Assembly: GCA_002292325.1 (NCBI GenBank)
Contig: DBBR01000029.1
Location: 1 to 23,089 of the forward strand
Length of the DNA stretch: 23,089 nt
DNA from: Flavobacteriales bacterium UBA979
GTDB taxonomy: Bacteria; Bacteroidota; Bacteroidia; Flavobacteriales_D; Sanyastnellaceae
Direction: 5' to 3'
The translations under genes were made by a program, and so were the position numbers. Shown one piece after another: positions 17,601 to 23,089 of this stretch (its first letter is position 1; each line of letters begins with the position of its first letter). The notes under the pieces were generated by a model that ran no database searches, had not been told where the DNA came from, and worked only from the letters and a program-made list of their open reading frames with translations.

Positions 17601-18375
17601 ACATCTGAGTGTTCGCTCCGTCTGGAAGATGAGTCGACTCCTCGCTGGTGATGACGATTTGGTACGAATTGTACAGGTCTTCACCCATATTGTAAAACCC
17701 GACGTCGATGAAGTTGATGAACACTTCTTCATCTGTCACTTTGTAGTATATGTCTCCGGACAGTCGATAATCCGAATCAGCCCAAAAGCCTGCAATTTGG
17801 GCTACCTCATCCGTCGTTTCAGGAAATTCCTCTGGCGTCCAATCAATGGTGTAATTGTCAAAAGAAACCGATCCTTTCGAGTTCAGATAAAAATTATCGA
17901 AGATGATTCCGTAAAGGTTGAAATCAAATCCCATTTGAATGGGGGGAGTCGAAAAATCAACGTTGATTCCAGCACCAGCGAGGTAATATTGGTCATCCTC
18001 CGTGATCAATGTGTAGGATTCATCGGGCTCTACCCAACAATCGCATCCACCTGACATTTGCATGCGCATCGCCTTTCGATCCGCAATTTCATCTGCATGT
18101 TCCGCTTTCCACTTGGCTTTGTGCTCTTTGAGGATTCGCTTCACTTCATCCAGATCATACACGTCAGAAGACCTCATTACATCCCATTCCTCTCTGGTCA
18201 TGTTCAATACAGCCCCTTTGAATGATCCGTATCGCTCCAGAATACCCTCAATGGTGGTCTCCGAAGGCTGGACATAAGGCACTTGTTCCTGTCCAGCTTG
18301 ACTTGTGTAATCGACTTGCGCTGACGCCGCCAAGGACAGCAGAACAAAGTTTGCCAAAAGAAAAAATCGACTCAT
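14668..18375 (-). CDS. Secreted nidogen-like, PKD/Ig-like protein with T9SS type B C-terminal domain
   Basis: The 1235-residue product has a signal peptide (MSRFFLLANFVLLSLAASA, cleavage about 19/20) and a charged helical N-terminal segment (about 40-105). A nidogen-like (NIDO) domain follows at about 145-335, with AQIAGFWADSDYRLSGDIYY, a SYQIVITSEE strand, a W-A-H-G region and a TVGIDAAPDFG stretch. A long array of PKD/Ig-like beta repeats with paired cysteines (about 345-1150) comes next. The final 83 residues, starting IPNVFTPDYGDDMNEDFHIDG and containing YNRWGQEIY, are the type B sorting domain recognised by the type IX system. It is probably an acidic cell-surface or secreted adhesin-like protein; its ligand is unknown. 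I chose the ATG at 18373-18375, which begins the signal peptide. A weak -7-like TATATTTA lies at 18458-18465 (minus). Confidence 0.9.
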   Translation of the reverse strand: MSRFFLLANFVLLSLAASAQVDYTSQAGQEQVPYVQPSETTIEGILERYGSFKGAVLNMTREEWDVMRSSDVYDLDEVKRILKEHKAKWKAEHADEIADRKAMRMQMSGGCDCWVEPDESYTLITEDDQYYLAGAGINVDFSTPPIQMGFDFNLYGIIFDNFYLNSKGSVSFDNYTIDWTPEEFPETTDEVAQIAGFWADSDYRLSGDIYYKVTDEEVFINFIDVGFYNMGEDLYNSYQIVITSEESTHLPDGANTQMCYLDMNWAHGDVGGSSGCCGDSPATVGIDAAPDFGPFLQFGRFNTLDDVYNGPQGTGPDADDGVNWLDYRNFVMDSAEDSENLAPFPTANVGCDTLFLCLGNTYDMNLSFLGPEPNQTITVTSTDLPGWDYTITEADDLTNITGIFTALPENVGIQEITITATDDGTPVGETVTTLIIEVLDIVLPELTVEGNTAICAGGELTLTATGDFEEIIWSNGTPGNTNTYNYGGTFFVTGYLDQCTVVEEFFVDQSPYFLPDVVVDPAAVCPGQTAVVVVDSLEQLEYDIYQWDADWNGLGGEVVSYVGDAGAELTAGTYRLLVTDEDGCQGQRVFIIETIGSYIPEVTIDPFCDGIPSSVVFEGGYSSPQEGALLVYMSSNESSGWGGSYLEVIINGEDNYILTSSSSFEQFDVDIVAGDVIEIIFYEDASIDSDVLSVSVYNCGFLNATQINDLGPGTIFTSPSECVASPATGEWTCQSAPVDGWAFTNTDEYNTEFSPTSFGLYEICFSEEVCEADYCYEIEITEEPTVELTVIDDLLCDGESETVYAEVEDIGGTASLNWSAPGDDDVAFNEFSFSNTTTYNASIVVTNGCGSASASVPLYSQYTPEPSLEDENLCEGGDVYLDPTSPDTPDLQFEWYFNGNLIPGEIAEEYSAVETGEFCVEVSNQCGQGEACANITIVGDIPPPLESMTIDCLGDGTAAVVPDLPDGYTVVWPDGSTDLTWEVADGSEYDGEDICMDYTDPYGCETNTVCSYLYIGLPPAIEPEPFLVEDNGVEYWQWTNPYRQVTASEAPGDDNAHLTLCPEVEYDFELHATTWNGTDWIDGAGDYEWWVECPDTIIYFGNPVDIMTVVSSTLNQNCWEYGIELVGSAINPCAVGGVRQEWDVVIDYCQLTIPNVFTPDYGDDMNEDFHIDGLEVYDNVYMRIYNRWGQEIYSSNNYTNEAAWRPNNGETGTYWYNMRLPSGIEESGHVTILRN

Positions 18376-18512
18376 TTCAACAGGTTTACAGTTTTCGCAG
18401 GTTTTCTCTGGAATGGAAAACAATGATTATCAACATCCCAACCCACTCCAGAGTTCGTAAATATAGTGCAATCCGAAGCCCAACGAAATATCCCCGACGA
18501 TTCTTCAAAATC

Positions 18513-18524
18513 GCAACCGGTTGC
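18513..18524. promoter_or_regulatory. 12-bp perfect palindrome GCAACCGGTTGC upstream of lepA
   Basis: The sequence is its own reverse complement and does not extend further. It lies 4 bases before the putative lepA -7 element, i.e. between -33 and -7, where a bound dimer would block RNA polymerase. It could also affect the divergent T9SS protein gene. No regulator is known to me for this site. Confidence 0.4.
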
Positions 18525-18528
18525 AACG

Positions 18529-18536
18529 TAATTTTG
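18529..18536 (+). promoter_or_regulatory. Putative lepA -7 promoter element
   Basis: TAATTTTG matches the Bacteroidota -7 consensus TAnnTTTG at all fixed positions and ends 17 bases before the lepA ATG, leaving a short leader. The best -33 candidate is TTC (18504-18506, one mismatch from TTG) at a 22-base spacing. Confidence 0.5.
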
Positions 18537-18553
18537 AACAACATTCGCCCTCG

Positions 18554-20344
18554 ATGAAAAACATCCGAAATTTCTGCATCATTGCCCACATCGACCATGG
18601 GAAAAGCACCTTGGCTGACCGGCTGCTCCAAACCACGGGAACCATTACCGAACGGCAGATGCAGGACCAAGCACTGGATGATATGGACCTTGAGCGTGAG
18701 CGTGGCATCACCATCAAAAGTCACGCCATTCAAATGGCTTACACCGCCGCAGATGGAGAAGAATACATTTTCAATTTGATCGATACACCTGGGCACGTGG
18801 ATTTCAGCTACGAAGTATCCCGTTCTATTGCTGCTTGCGAAGGAGCATTGCTCATTGTAGATGCTACCCAAGGTATTGAGGCACAGACTATTTCGAATCT
18901 TTATCTTGCGTTAGAGCACGACCTCGAAATCATCCCCATCCTCAATAAAATGGACCTGGACTCCGCTGATCCTGAGGTCGTCGGTGATCAAATTGTGGAC
19001 CTTATCGGTTGCTCTATGGACGATATCATTCCTGCCAGTGGAAAGACCGGTTTGGGTGTGGATGAAATCCTAGAGGCCATTGTGAAACGCGTTTCGGCTC
19101 CTGTAGGGGATCCTACGGCGCCCCTTCAAGCGATGATTTTTGACAGCGTGTACAATCCTTTTCGGGGAATCATCGCTTATTTCCGAATTCTCAATGGCCA
19201 ATTGAAAAAGGGGGATTTGGTGAAATTTTTTGCCACCAACAACGACTACATCGCAGATGAAATTGGCGTTTTAGGCATGGACCTTATGCCACGCAAAGAA
19301 TTAACTCCCGGCCATGTGGGATACATCATTTCGGGCATTAAAAATGCACGCGAAGTCAAAGTCGGCGATACCATCACGCTTAAGGCCAATCCATGCGAAG
19401 AGCGCATCAATGGATTCGAAGACGTCAAACCCATGGTGTTTGCAGGAATTTATCCTGTCGACACCGAAGACTACGAAGAGCTTCGTGCATCCATGGAAAA
19501 GCTTCAACTCAACGATGCTTCATTGGTCTTTGAGCCGGAATCCTCTGCTGCTTTGGGGTTTGGTTTTCGGTGTGGATTCCTCGGTATGCTGCACATGGAA
19601 ATCATTCAAGAGCGTTTGGAACGCGAGTTCGATATGACCGTCATCACCACGGTCCCCAACGTGAGTTACCACGCATACACGAAGGATGGCGAAATGCAGG
19701 TCGTGAATAACCCCTCCGATTTGCCTGTTCCCAATCATTTAGAACGGGTAGAGGAACCGTTCATCAAGGCGCAGGTCATCACAAAAAGCGAATACATCGG
19801 TCAGGTCATGAGCCTCTGCATCGAGAAACGAGGGGTGCTGCACAACCAAGTCTACTTGACCGCCGATCGAGTAGAGTTGTCTTTCAATATGCCTCTGGGT
19901 GAGATTGTATTTGATTTTTACGACAAACTTAAATCCGTCTCCCGTGGGTACGCATCGTTCGATTACTTCCCCGATGAATACAAACCTTCGAACCTGGTCA
20001 AACTTGACATCATGCTCAACGGAGATGGGGTTGACGCGCTGAGCGCCCTTATTCACCGGGATAATGCCTTCAATCTGGGGAAAAAGATTTGCCTGAAGCT
20101 CAAGGAGCTGATTCCTCGACAACAATTCATGATTGCGCTGCAAGCGGCCATTGGGGCGAAAATTATCGCACGCGAAACAATCAAGCCTGTTCGTAAAGAT
20201 GTCACAGCAAAATGCTATGGTGGAGACATCACGCGAAAGCGGAAGTTGCTTGAAAAGCAGAAAAAAGGAAAGAAACGCATGCGCCAGGTAGGGAACATCG
20301 AGGTTCCGCAGTCGGCTTTTCTCGCCGTGCTCAAACTGGATTGA
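18554..20344 (+). CDS. lepA: LepA/EF4, ribosome-associated translational GTPase
   Basis: The 596-residue product is a full-length LepA. GTPase motifs are AHIDHGKST (11-19), the switch I region [15 protein letters not shown] and NKMD, followed by the EF-G-like domains and the LepA-specific C-terminal domain with [20 protein letters not shown] and [15 protein letters not shown]. LepA acts on the ribosome and is linked to initiation and 30S assembly. I chose the ATG at 18554 because it gives the family N-terminus [17 protein letters not shown]; a TTG 33 bases upstream only adds unrelated residues. The TGA at 20342-20344 directly abuts the end of the convergent rlmN. Confidence 0.98.
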   Translation: MKNIRNFCIIAHIDHGKSTLADRLLQTTGTITERQMQDQALDDMDLERERGITIKSHAIQMAYTAADGEEYIFNLIDTPGHVDFSYEVSRSIAACEGALLIVDATQGIEAQTISNLYLALEHDLEIIPILNKMDLDSADPEVVGDQIVDLIGCSMDDIIPASGKTGLGVDEILEAIVKRVSAPVGDPTAPLQAMIFDSVYNPFRGIIAYFRILNGQLKKGDLVKFFATNNDYIADEIGVLGMDLMPRKELTPGHVGYIISGIKNAREVKVGDTITLKANPCEERINGFEDVKPMVFAGIYPVDTEDYEELRASMEKLQLNDASLVFEPESSAALGFGFRCGFLGMLHMEIIQERLEREFDMTVITTVPNVSYHAYTKDGEMQVVNNPSDLPVPNHLERVEEPFIKAQVITKSEYIGQVMSLCIEKRGVLHNQVYLTADRVELSFNMPLGEIVFDFYDKLKSVSRGYASFDYFPDEYKPSNLVKLDIMLNGDGVDALSALIHRDNAFNLGKKICLKLKELIPRQQFMIALQAAIGAKIIARETIKPVRKDVTAKCYGGDITRKRKLLEKQKKGKKRMRQVGNIEVPQSAFLAVLKLD

Positions 20345-21406
20345 TCACGTCTTGAATGTCGGTGTTACCGCGGAGTTTTTGTTCGCAAGTTGGCCACAAG
20401 CTGCGTCAATGTCTTTTCCGCGCGATCGCCGCACATTCACAATGACGTTTCGGCTTTCCAAAAATTCTACGAACGCATCAACCCGCTCAGGAGCTGCTTG
20501 TTGAAATTCACCTCCATCAATGGGGTTGTATTCGATGATGTTCACCTTACTCGGCACCCTTGCGCAGAACGCGGCCAACTCTCGAGCATCCTCCAGTTCA
20601 TCATTGAAGTCCTTGAATATGATGTACTCAAACGTCACACGCGTGCCCGTCTTCGTGTAAAAATATTGAAGCGCCTCTGCCAATGCGTCTAAATTGTTCG
20701 ACTCATTGATGGCCATGATTTGGTTGCGTTTTGCATCGTTGGCAGCGTGCAATGAGAGGGCCAAATTGAAGCGAACCTCATCATCGCCAAGTCGCTTAAT
20801 CGCCTTCGCTATTCCAGCTGTACTGACCGTAATTCGCTTCGGCGACATGCCGAGTCCGGGATCACCACAAATGCGGTCAATGGATGCAAGGACTTCCTTG
20901 TAATTCAACAGGGGTTCACCCATGCCCATGTAAACGATGTTAGTCAGGTGCTGTTGATGGTGGTCAAGTGCCATGTCCCTGATCATTTCAACCTGATCGT
21001 AGATGTCACCCGCGCTCAAATTTTTCAGCAATTTCAGTCGTCCCGTCGCACAAAACTTGCATGCCAAACTGCAACCTGCTTGAGAGGAAATGCAAGCTGT
21101 CATGCGTTTCGATGTCGGGATCAACACACCCTCAACCACTTGGCCAGCCCGCACATCGAAGGCACACTTAATGGTTCCATCGGAACTGATCTGCTGGTCT
21201 GCGATGGTAACACGCTCCAGCGTAAAGTTCTCGTTCAGGCGTTCTCTTAGCGACTTGGACAAGTTGCTCATTTCCTCAAATGACCCCGCCCCCTTTGTCC
21301 AAATCCACTCCTCTACTTGCTTTGCACGAAAAGGTTTTTCACCCAACTCCAGCATGGCGGCCCGCAATTCAGAGCTTGATAACGCGCGGATGTCTTTCCC
21401 TTCCAT
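20345..21406 (-). CDS. rlmN: RlmN, dual-specificity 23S rRNA/tRNA adenine-C2 methyltransferase
   Basis: The 353-residue product is a radical SAM enzyme. The iron-sulfur cluster cysteines are Cys112, Cys116 and Cys119 in GCSLACKFCATG, and the methyl-carrying cysteine is Cys337 in DIDAACGQL. The GMGEPLLNY and STAGI stretches are family hallmarks. It methylates C2 of A2503 in 23S rRNA and of A37 in some tRNAs. It needs an iron-sulfur cluster, as made by the suf system elsewhere in this window. I use the ATG at 21404-21406; the TTG three codons earlier lies in the promoter-like element. The stop abuts the lepA stop with no spacer. Confidence 0.97.
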   Translation of the reverse strand: MEGKDIRALSSSELRAAMLELGEKPFRAKQVEEWIWTKGAGSFEEMSNLSKSLRERLNENFTLERVTIADQQISSDGTIKCAFDVRAGQVVEGVLIPTSKRMTACISSQAGCSLACKFCATGRLKLLKNLSAGDIYDQVEMIRDMALDHHQQHLTNIVYMGMGEPLLNYKEVLASIDRICGDPGLGMSPKRITVSTAGIAKAIKRLGDDEVRFNLALSLHAANDAKRNQIMAINESNNLDALAEALQYFYTKTGTRVTFEYIIFKDFNDELEDARELAAFCARVPSKVNIIEYNPIDGGEFQQAAPERVDAFVEFLESRNVIVNVRRSRGKDIDAACGQLANKNSAVTPTFKT

Positions 21407-21412
21407 GAAGGG

Positions 21413-21420
21413 CAAAGATA
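21413..21420 (-). promoter_or_regulatory. TAnnTTTG element before rlmN
   Basis: On the minus strand TATCTTTG is a perfect -7 consensus match that ends 6 bases before the rlmN ATG. No TTG is present at the usual -33 distance. If functional, the rlmN mRNA would be almost leaderless. The LytTR gene ends only 36 bases before rlmN, so read-through is an alternative. Confidence 0.35.
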
Positions 21421-21442
21421 CTCGTTCGCCTTGAGGTGTTCG

Positions 21443-22246
21443 TTATTGAATCGAAGGAGTGTCTGCTTCCGCAGCTACTGACAGGGCCTCGTCACCATTT
21501 ACATTGATCATCAGTTGAATCAGCCTCTTGCGGACGTATTCTCTCTTTCGCACAGCAATGGGCACATCCTTTCCATTGCTCAAATGGAGTGTGCCGTTTC
21601 GGTGGCTGAATGATTGAACCGAAGCGAGTCGAACCAAGAACGAATTGTGCACCCGGCAAAAAATAGAATCCTGCAACATGACTTCAATGCGTTTGAGGTT
21701 TTTTGAAACCGTAATGCGCCGGCCTGTGCTCAAATAGAACGTCGAATAGCTGCCCGATGCTTCGACATAAAGAATTTCGGTATGGCGAACAAAAAATCGC
21801 TGGCCTGACGTAATGAGTTCCACCCGCTTGCCTCCGGGGATTTCGCGTGGCACCGGCTCGTCGTCTATCCGCAATTTGTGAATGATCTTCTTCGCGCAAG
21901 CAATCAAATCATCTTGATCCACCGGTTTCAGTAAATAATCGAATGCTCTTCTCCGCAAAGCCTCAACCGCATATTCGTGGTAGGTAGTGCAAAAAACCAC
22001 ATAGAAGTTTCGGTCCTTGAATCGGTCCAGTAACTGAATTCCTGTTTCATGTGGCATTTGAACATCCAAAAACACAACATCGGGAGTAAGTTCTTGGATC
22101 AATTGATACGCTTGTACCGCACTGGATGCCGTTTGAATCACTTGAAAACTGGGACAATGTCTTTCTATTTGACGGCAAATCGCCTGTCGAGCAGGCATCT
22201 CATCATCCACCACCAGGCATCGAATGGGGTTATTGTCTGTCTTCAT
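21443..22246 (-). CDS. LytTR-family response regulator
   Basis: The 267-residue protein has an N-terminal receiver domain (about 8-125) with acidic residues Asp14/Asp15, phosphoacceptor Asp61 (VVFLDVQMP), Thr87 and Lys107 (DYLLKPVD). A C-terminal LytTR DNA-binding domain follows (about 148-248), with ILYVEASGSYSTFYLSTGR, FCRVHNSFLV and KRRLIQL-like residues. It would be activated by a partner histidine kinase and bind DNA as a dimer. No kinase gene is in the window; the upstream neighbour is a serine hydrolase, 78 bases away. Its target genes cannot be read from the sequence. Confidence 0.93.
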   Translation of the reverse strand: MKTDNNPIRCLVVDDEMPARQAICRQIERHCPSFQVIQTASSAVQAYQLIQELTPDVVFLDVQMPHETGIQLLDRFKDRNFYVVFCTTYHEYAVEALRRRAFDYLLKPVDQDDLIACAKKIIHKLRIDDEPVPREIPGGKRVELITSGQRFFVRHTEILYVEASGSYSTFYLSTGRRITVSKNLKRIEVMLQDSIFCRVHNSFLVRLASVQSFSHRNGTLHLSNGKDVPIAVRKREYVRKRLIQLMINVNGDEALSVAAEADTPSIQ

Positions 22247-22324
22247 CTTGTTCTAATTAACACCTCAAATCAAATCATAAAACAAAAGAGTGCTGGATAA
22301 GATTTACCTATGATGAGGATAAAT

Positions 22325-23089
22325 TCACGGACGTGGCTTTTGATCTAAGTCCAATACACGGCGGCCCATATTTACAATTCGGTAAACATCAGATGGCAGT
22401 TCATCTGTTTTATGTTCATCTTTTTTGAATCCCGTTCGGACCACAACCAAATCCAAGGAAGGCACCGATACCACAAATTGACCGCGCAGCCCTTCCATGC
22501 AACTAAATTCCAGGCCATCTTCTGTTCTACCTAACCAAATTTGATAGCCGTAATGGTCCACCGTGCATTCGGTTGCAGTCTCATGAATAGGCCGAACCAA
22601 TTCAGCCATAAACGTAGAATCTATGAGCCGCTCTCCGTTCCATTTTCCTCCATGGTTGATCAGCTTGCCAAATCGCGCAAAATCTCTTGGAGTCGCATAA
22701 TAAGCGGCAAAACAACGTTCGATGCCGCCCATCTCATCGGGCGCATCGAGGCCCCAAAACGCATCGTTTTCGGCCCCCATCGGTTTCCAAAGTCCGCGCT
22801 CAACCCATTCGCTCAACGATCCTTGATCAAGTCGCGCCATTAATTCTCCCAAAAGCAACGTGTTGCCTCCCTGGTATTTCCATTCCACGCCGGGTACAGA
22901 AGGAACGCGATACGGCTCCAACAACGATTGAATTTCACCTCGGTAGTAAGCCTTTGCCATGAACCCGATGGGGTTGCTATAATCCTCCCCAAAAGGAATG
23001 TGCGAACGCATTTGGAGCACCTCCTTCACGGTTAATCCCTTCCCTGCATCGTCCGCAAAACGCGGGATATACTGCGCTAATTCGTCATC
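22325..23089 (-). CDS. Beta-lactamase-family serine hydrolase (N-terminus outside window)
   Basis: The frame runs unbroken to the window edge, giving 254 residues of the C-terminal part. Its first residues, ELAQYIPRFADDAGKGLTVK followed by EVLQMRSH, match the region just after the Ser-x-x-Lys site in class C beta-lactamase-like hydrolases, so the nucleophile lies outside the window. WKYQGGNTLLLGELM is the usual second-motif region. YGYQIWLGR and GLRGQFVVSVPSLDLVVVRTG are like the 6-aminohexanoate-dimer-hydrolase or esterase branch rather than a true beta-lactamase. A GTG at 23027-23029 is not the start. The substrate is unknown, and resistance should not be inferred. Confidence 0.88.
   Translation of the reverse strand, partial: DDELAQYIPRFADDAGKGLTVKEVLQMRSHIPFGEDYSNPIGFMAKAYYRGEIQSLLEPYRVPSVPGVEWKYQGGNTLLLGELMARLDQGSLSEWVERGLWKPMGAENDAFWGLDAPDEMGGIERCFAAYYATPRDFARFGKLINHGGKWNGERLIDSTFMAELVRPIHETATECTVDHYGYQIWLGRTEDGLEFSCMEGLRGQFVVSVPSLDLVVVRTGFKKDEHKTDELPSDVYRIVNMGRRVLDLDQKPRP

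Noticed and set aside
22300..22335. Hairpin terminator between the serine hydrolase and the LytTR gene
   Set aside because: ATTTATCC and AGGTAAAT pair only imperfectly, are AT-rich, and have no following U-run.
22325..23089. Antibiotic-resistance beta-lactamase
   Set aside because: The GLRGQ region and overall layout fit broad serine hydrolases/esterases of this fold; the nucleophile region is not visible and nothing specific to resistance is seen.
1..23089. CRISPR array, phage genes, transposases, tRNA or rRNA
   Set aside because: I looked for regularly spaced repeats, mobile-element proteins and RNA gene signatures on both strands and found none.

Overview
The window comes from the chromosome of a member of the Bacteroidota, most likely of the Flavobacteriales; I cannot name a genus. 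The evidence is a large secreted protein with a type IX secretion (type B, gliding-motility-associated) C-terminal domain, a remnant of a FISUMP domain, the linked genes ftsX, DUF3098 and uppP typical of this phylum, LytTR signalling, and several TAnnTTTG promoter elements of the kind read by the Bacteroidota housekeeping sigma factor. Coding density is high and most content is core housekeeping. I see no phage, transposase, integrase, CRISPR array, rRNA or tRNA.

Layout. Positions 1-54 hold the tail of a plus-strand gene. A strong hairpin terminator (120-148) follows, then a roughly 450-bp gene-poor stretch with a decapitated, frameshifted FISUMP fragment on the minus strand and inverted repeats below the end of the suf operon. 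From 614 to 6233 a minus-strand operon encodes the SUF iron-sulfur assembly machine in transcription order A-type carrier, sufB, sufC, sufD, sufS, sufE. sufB/sufC and sufC/sufD each overlap by one base.

Divergent from it, 6371-8848 (plus) carries ftsX, a small DUF3098 membrane protein, uppP (recycling of the lipid carrier for cell-wall synthesis) and an unrecognised lipoprotein. This ends tail-to-tail inside a minus-strand gene for an exported, probably lipid-anchored Mn-type superoxide dismutase. A plus-strand operon (9681-13284) follows: an AsmA-like envelope protein, a conserved Bacteroidota hypothetical, and rsmI, joined by ATGA overlaps. It converges on radA (minus), whose upstream neighbour is the 1235-residue secreted nidogen-like/T9SS protein. 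lepA (plus) diverges from that protein and abuts rlmN (minus) with no intergenic base. The right end has an orphan LytTR response regulator and a truncated beta-lactamase-family serine hydrolase, both minus.

Functionally the window combines iron-sulfur biogenesis, envelope and cell-wall functions, translation and rRNA modification (lepA, rlmN, rsmI), DNA repair (radA) and cell-surface proteins. I found no convincing undescribed system. The points most worth a second look are the FISUMP remnant, the exported SOD with paired operator-like repeats upstream, the palindrome inside the putative lepA promoter, the secreted nidogen-domain protein placed just upstream of radA, and the three convergent gene pairs that lack any terminator space.
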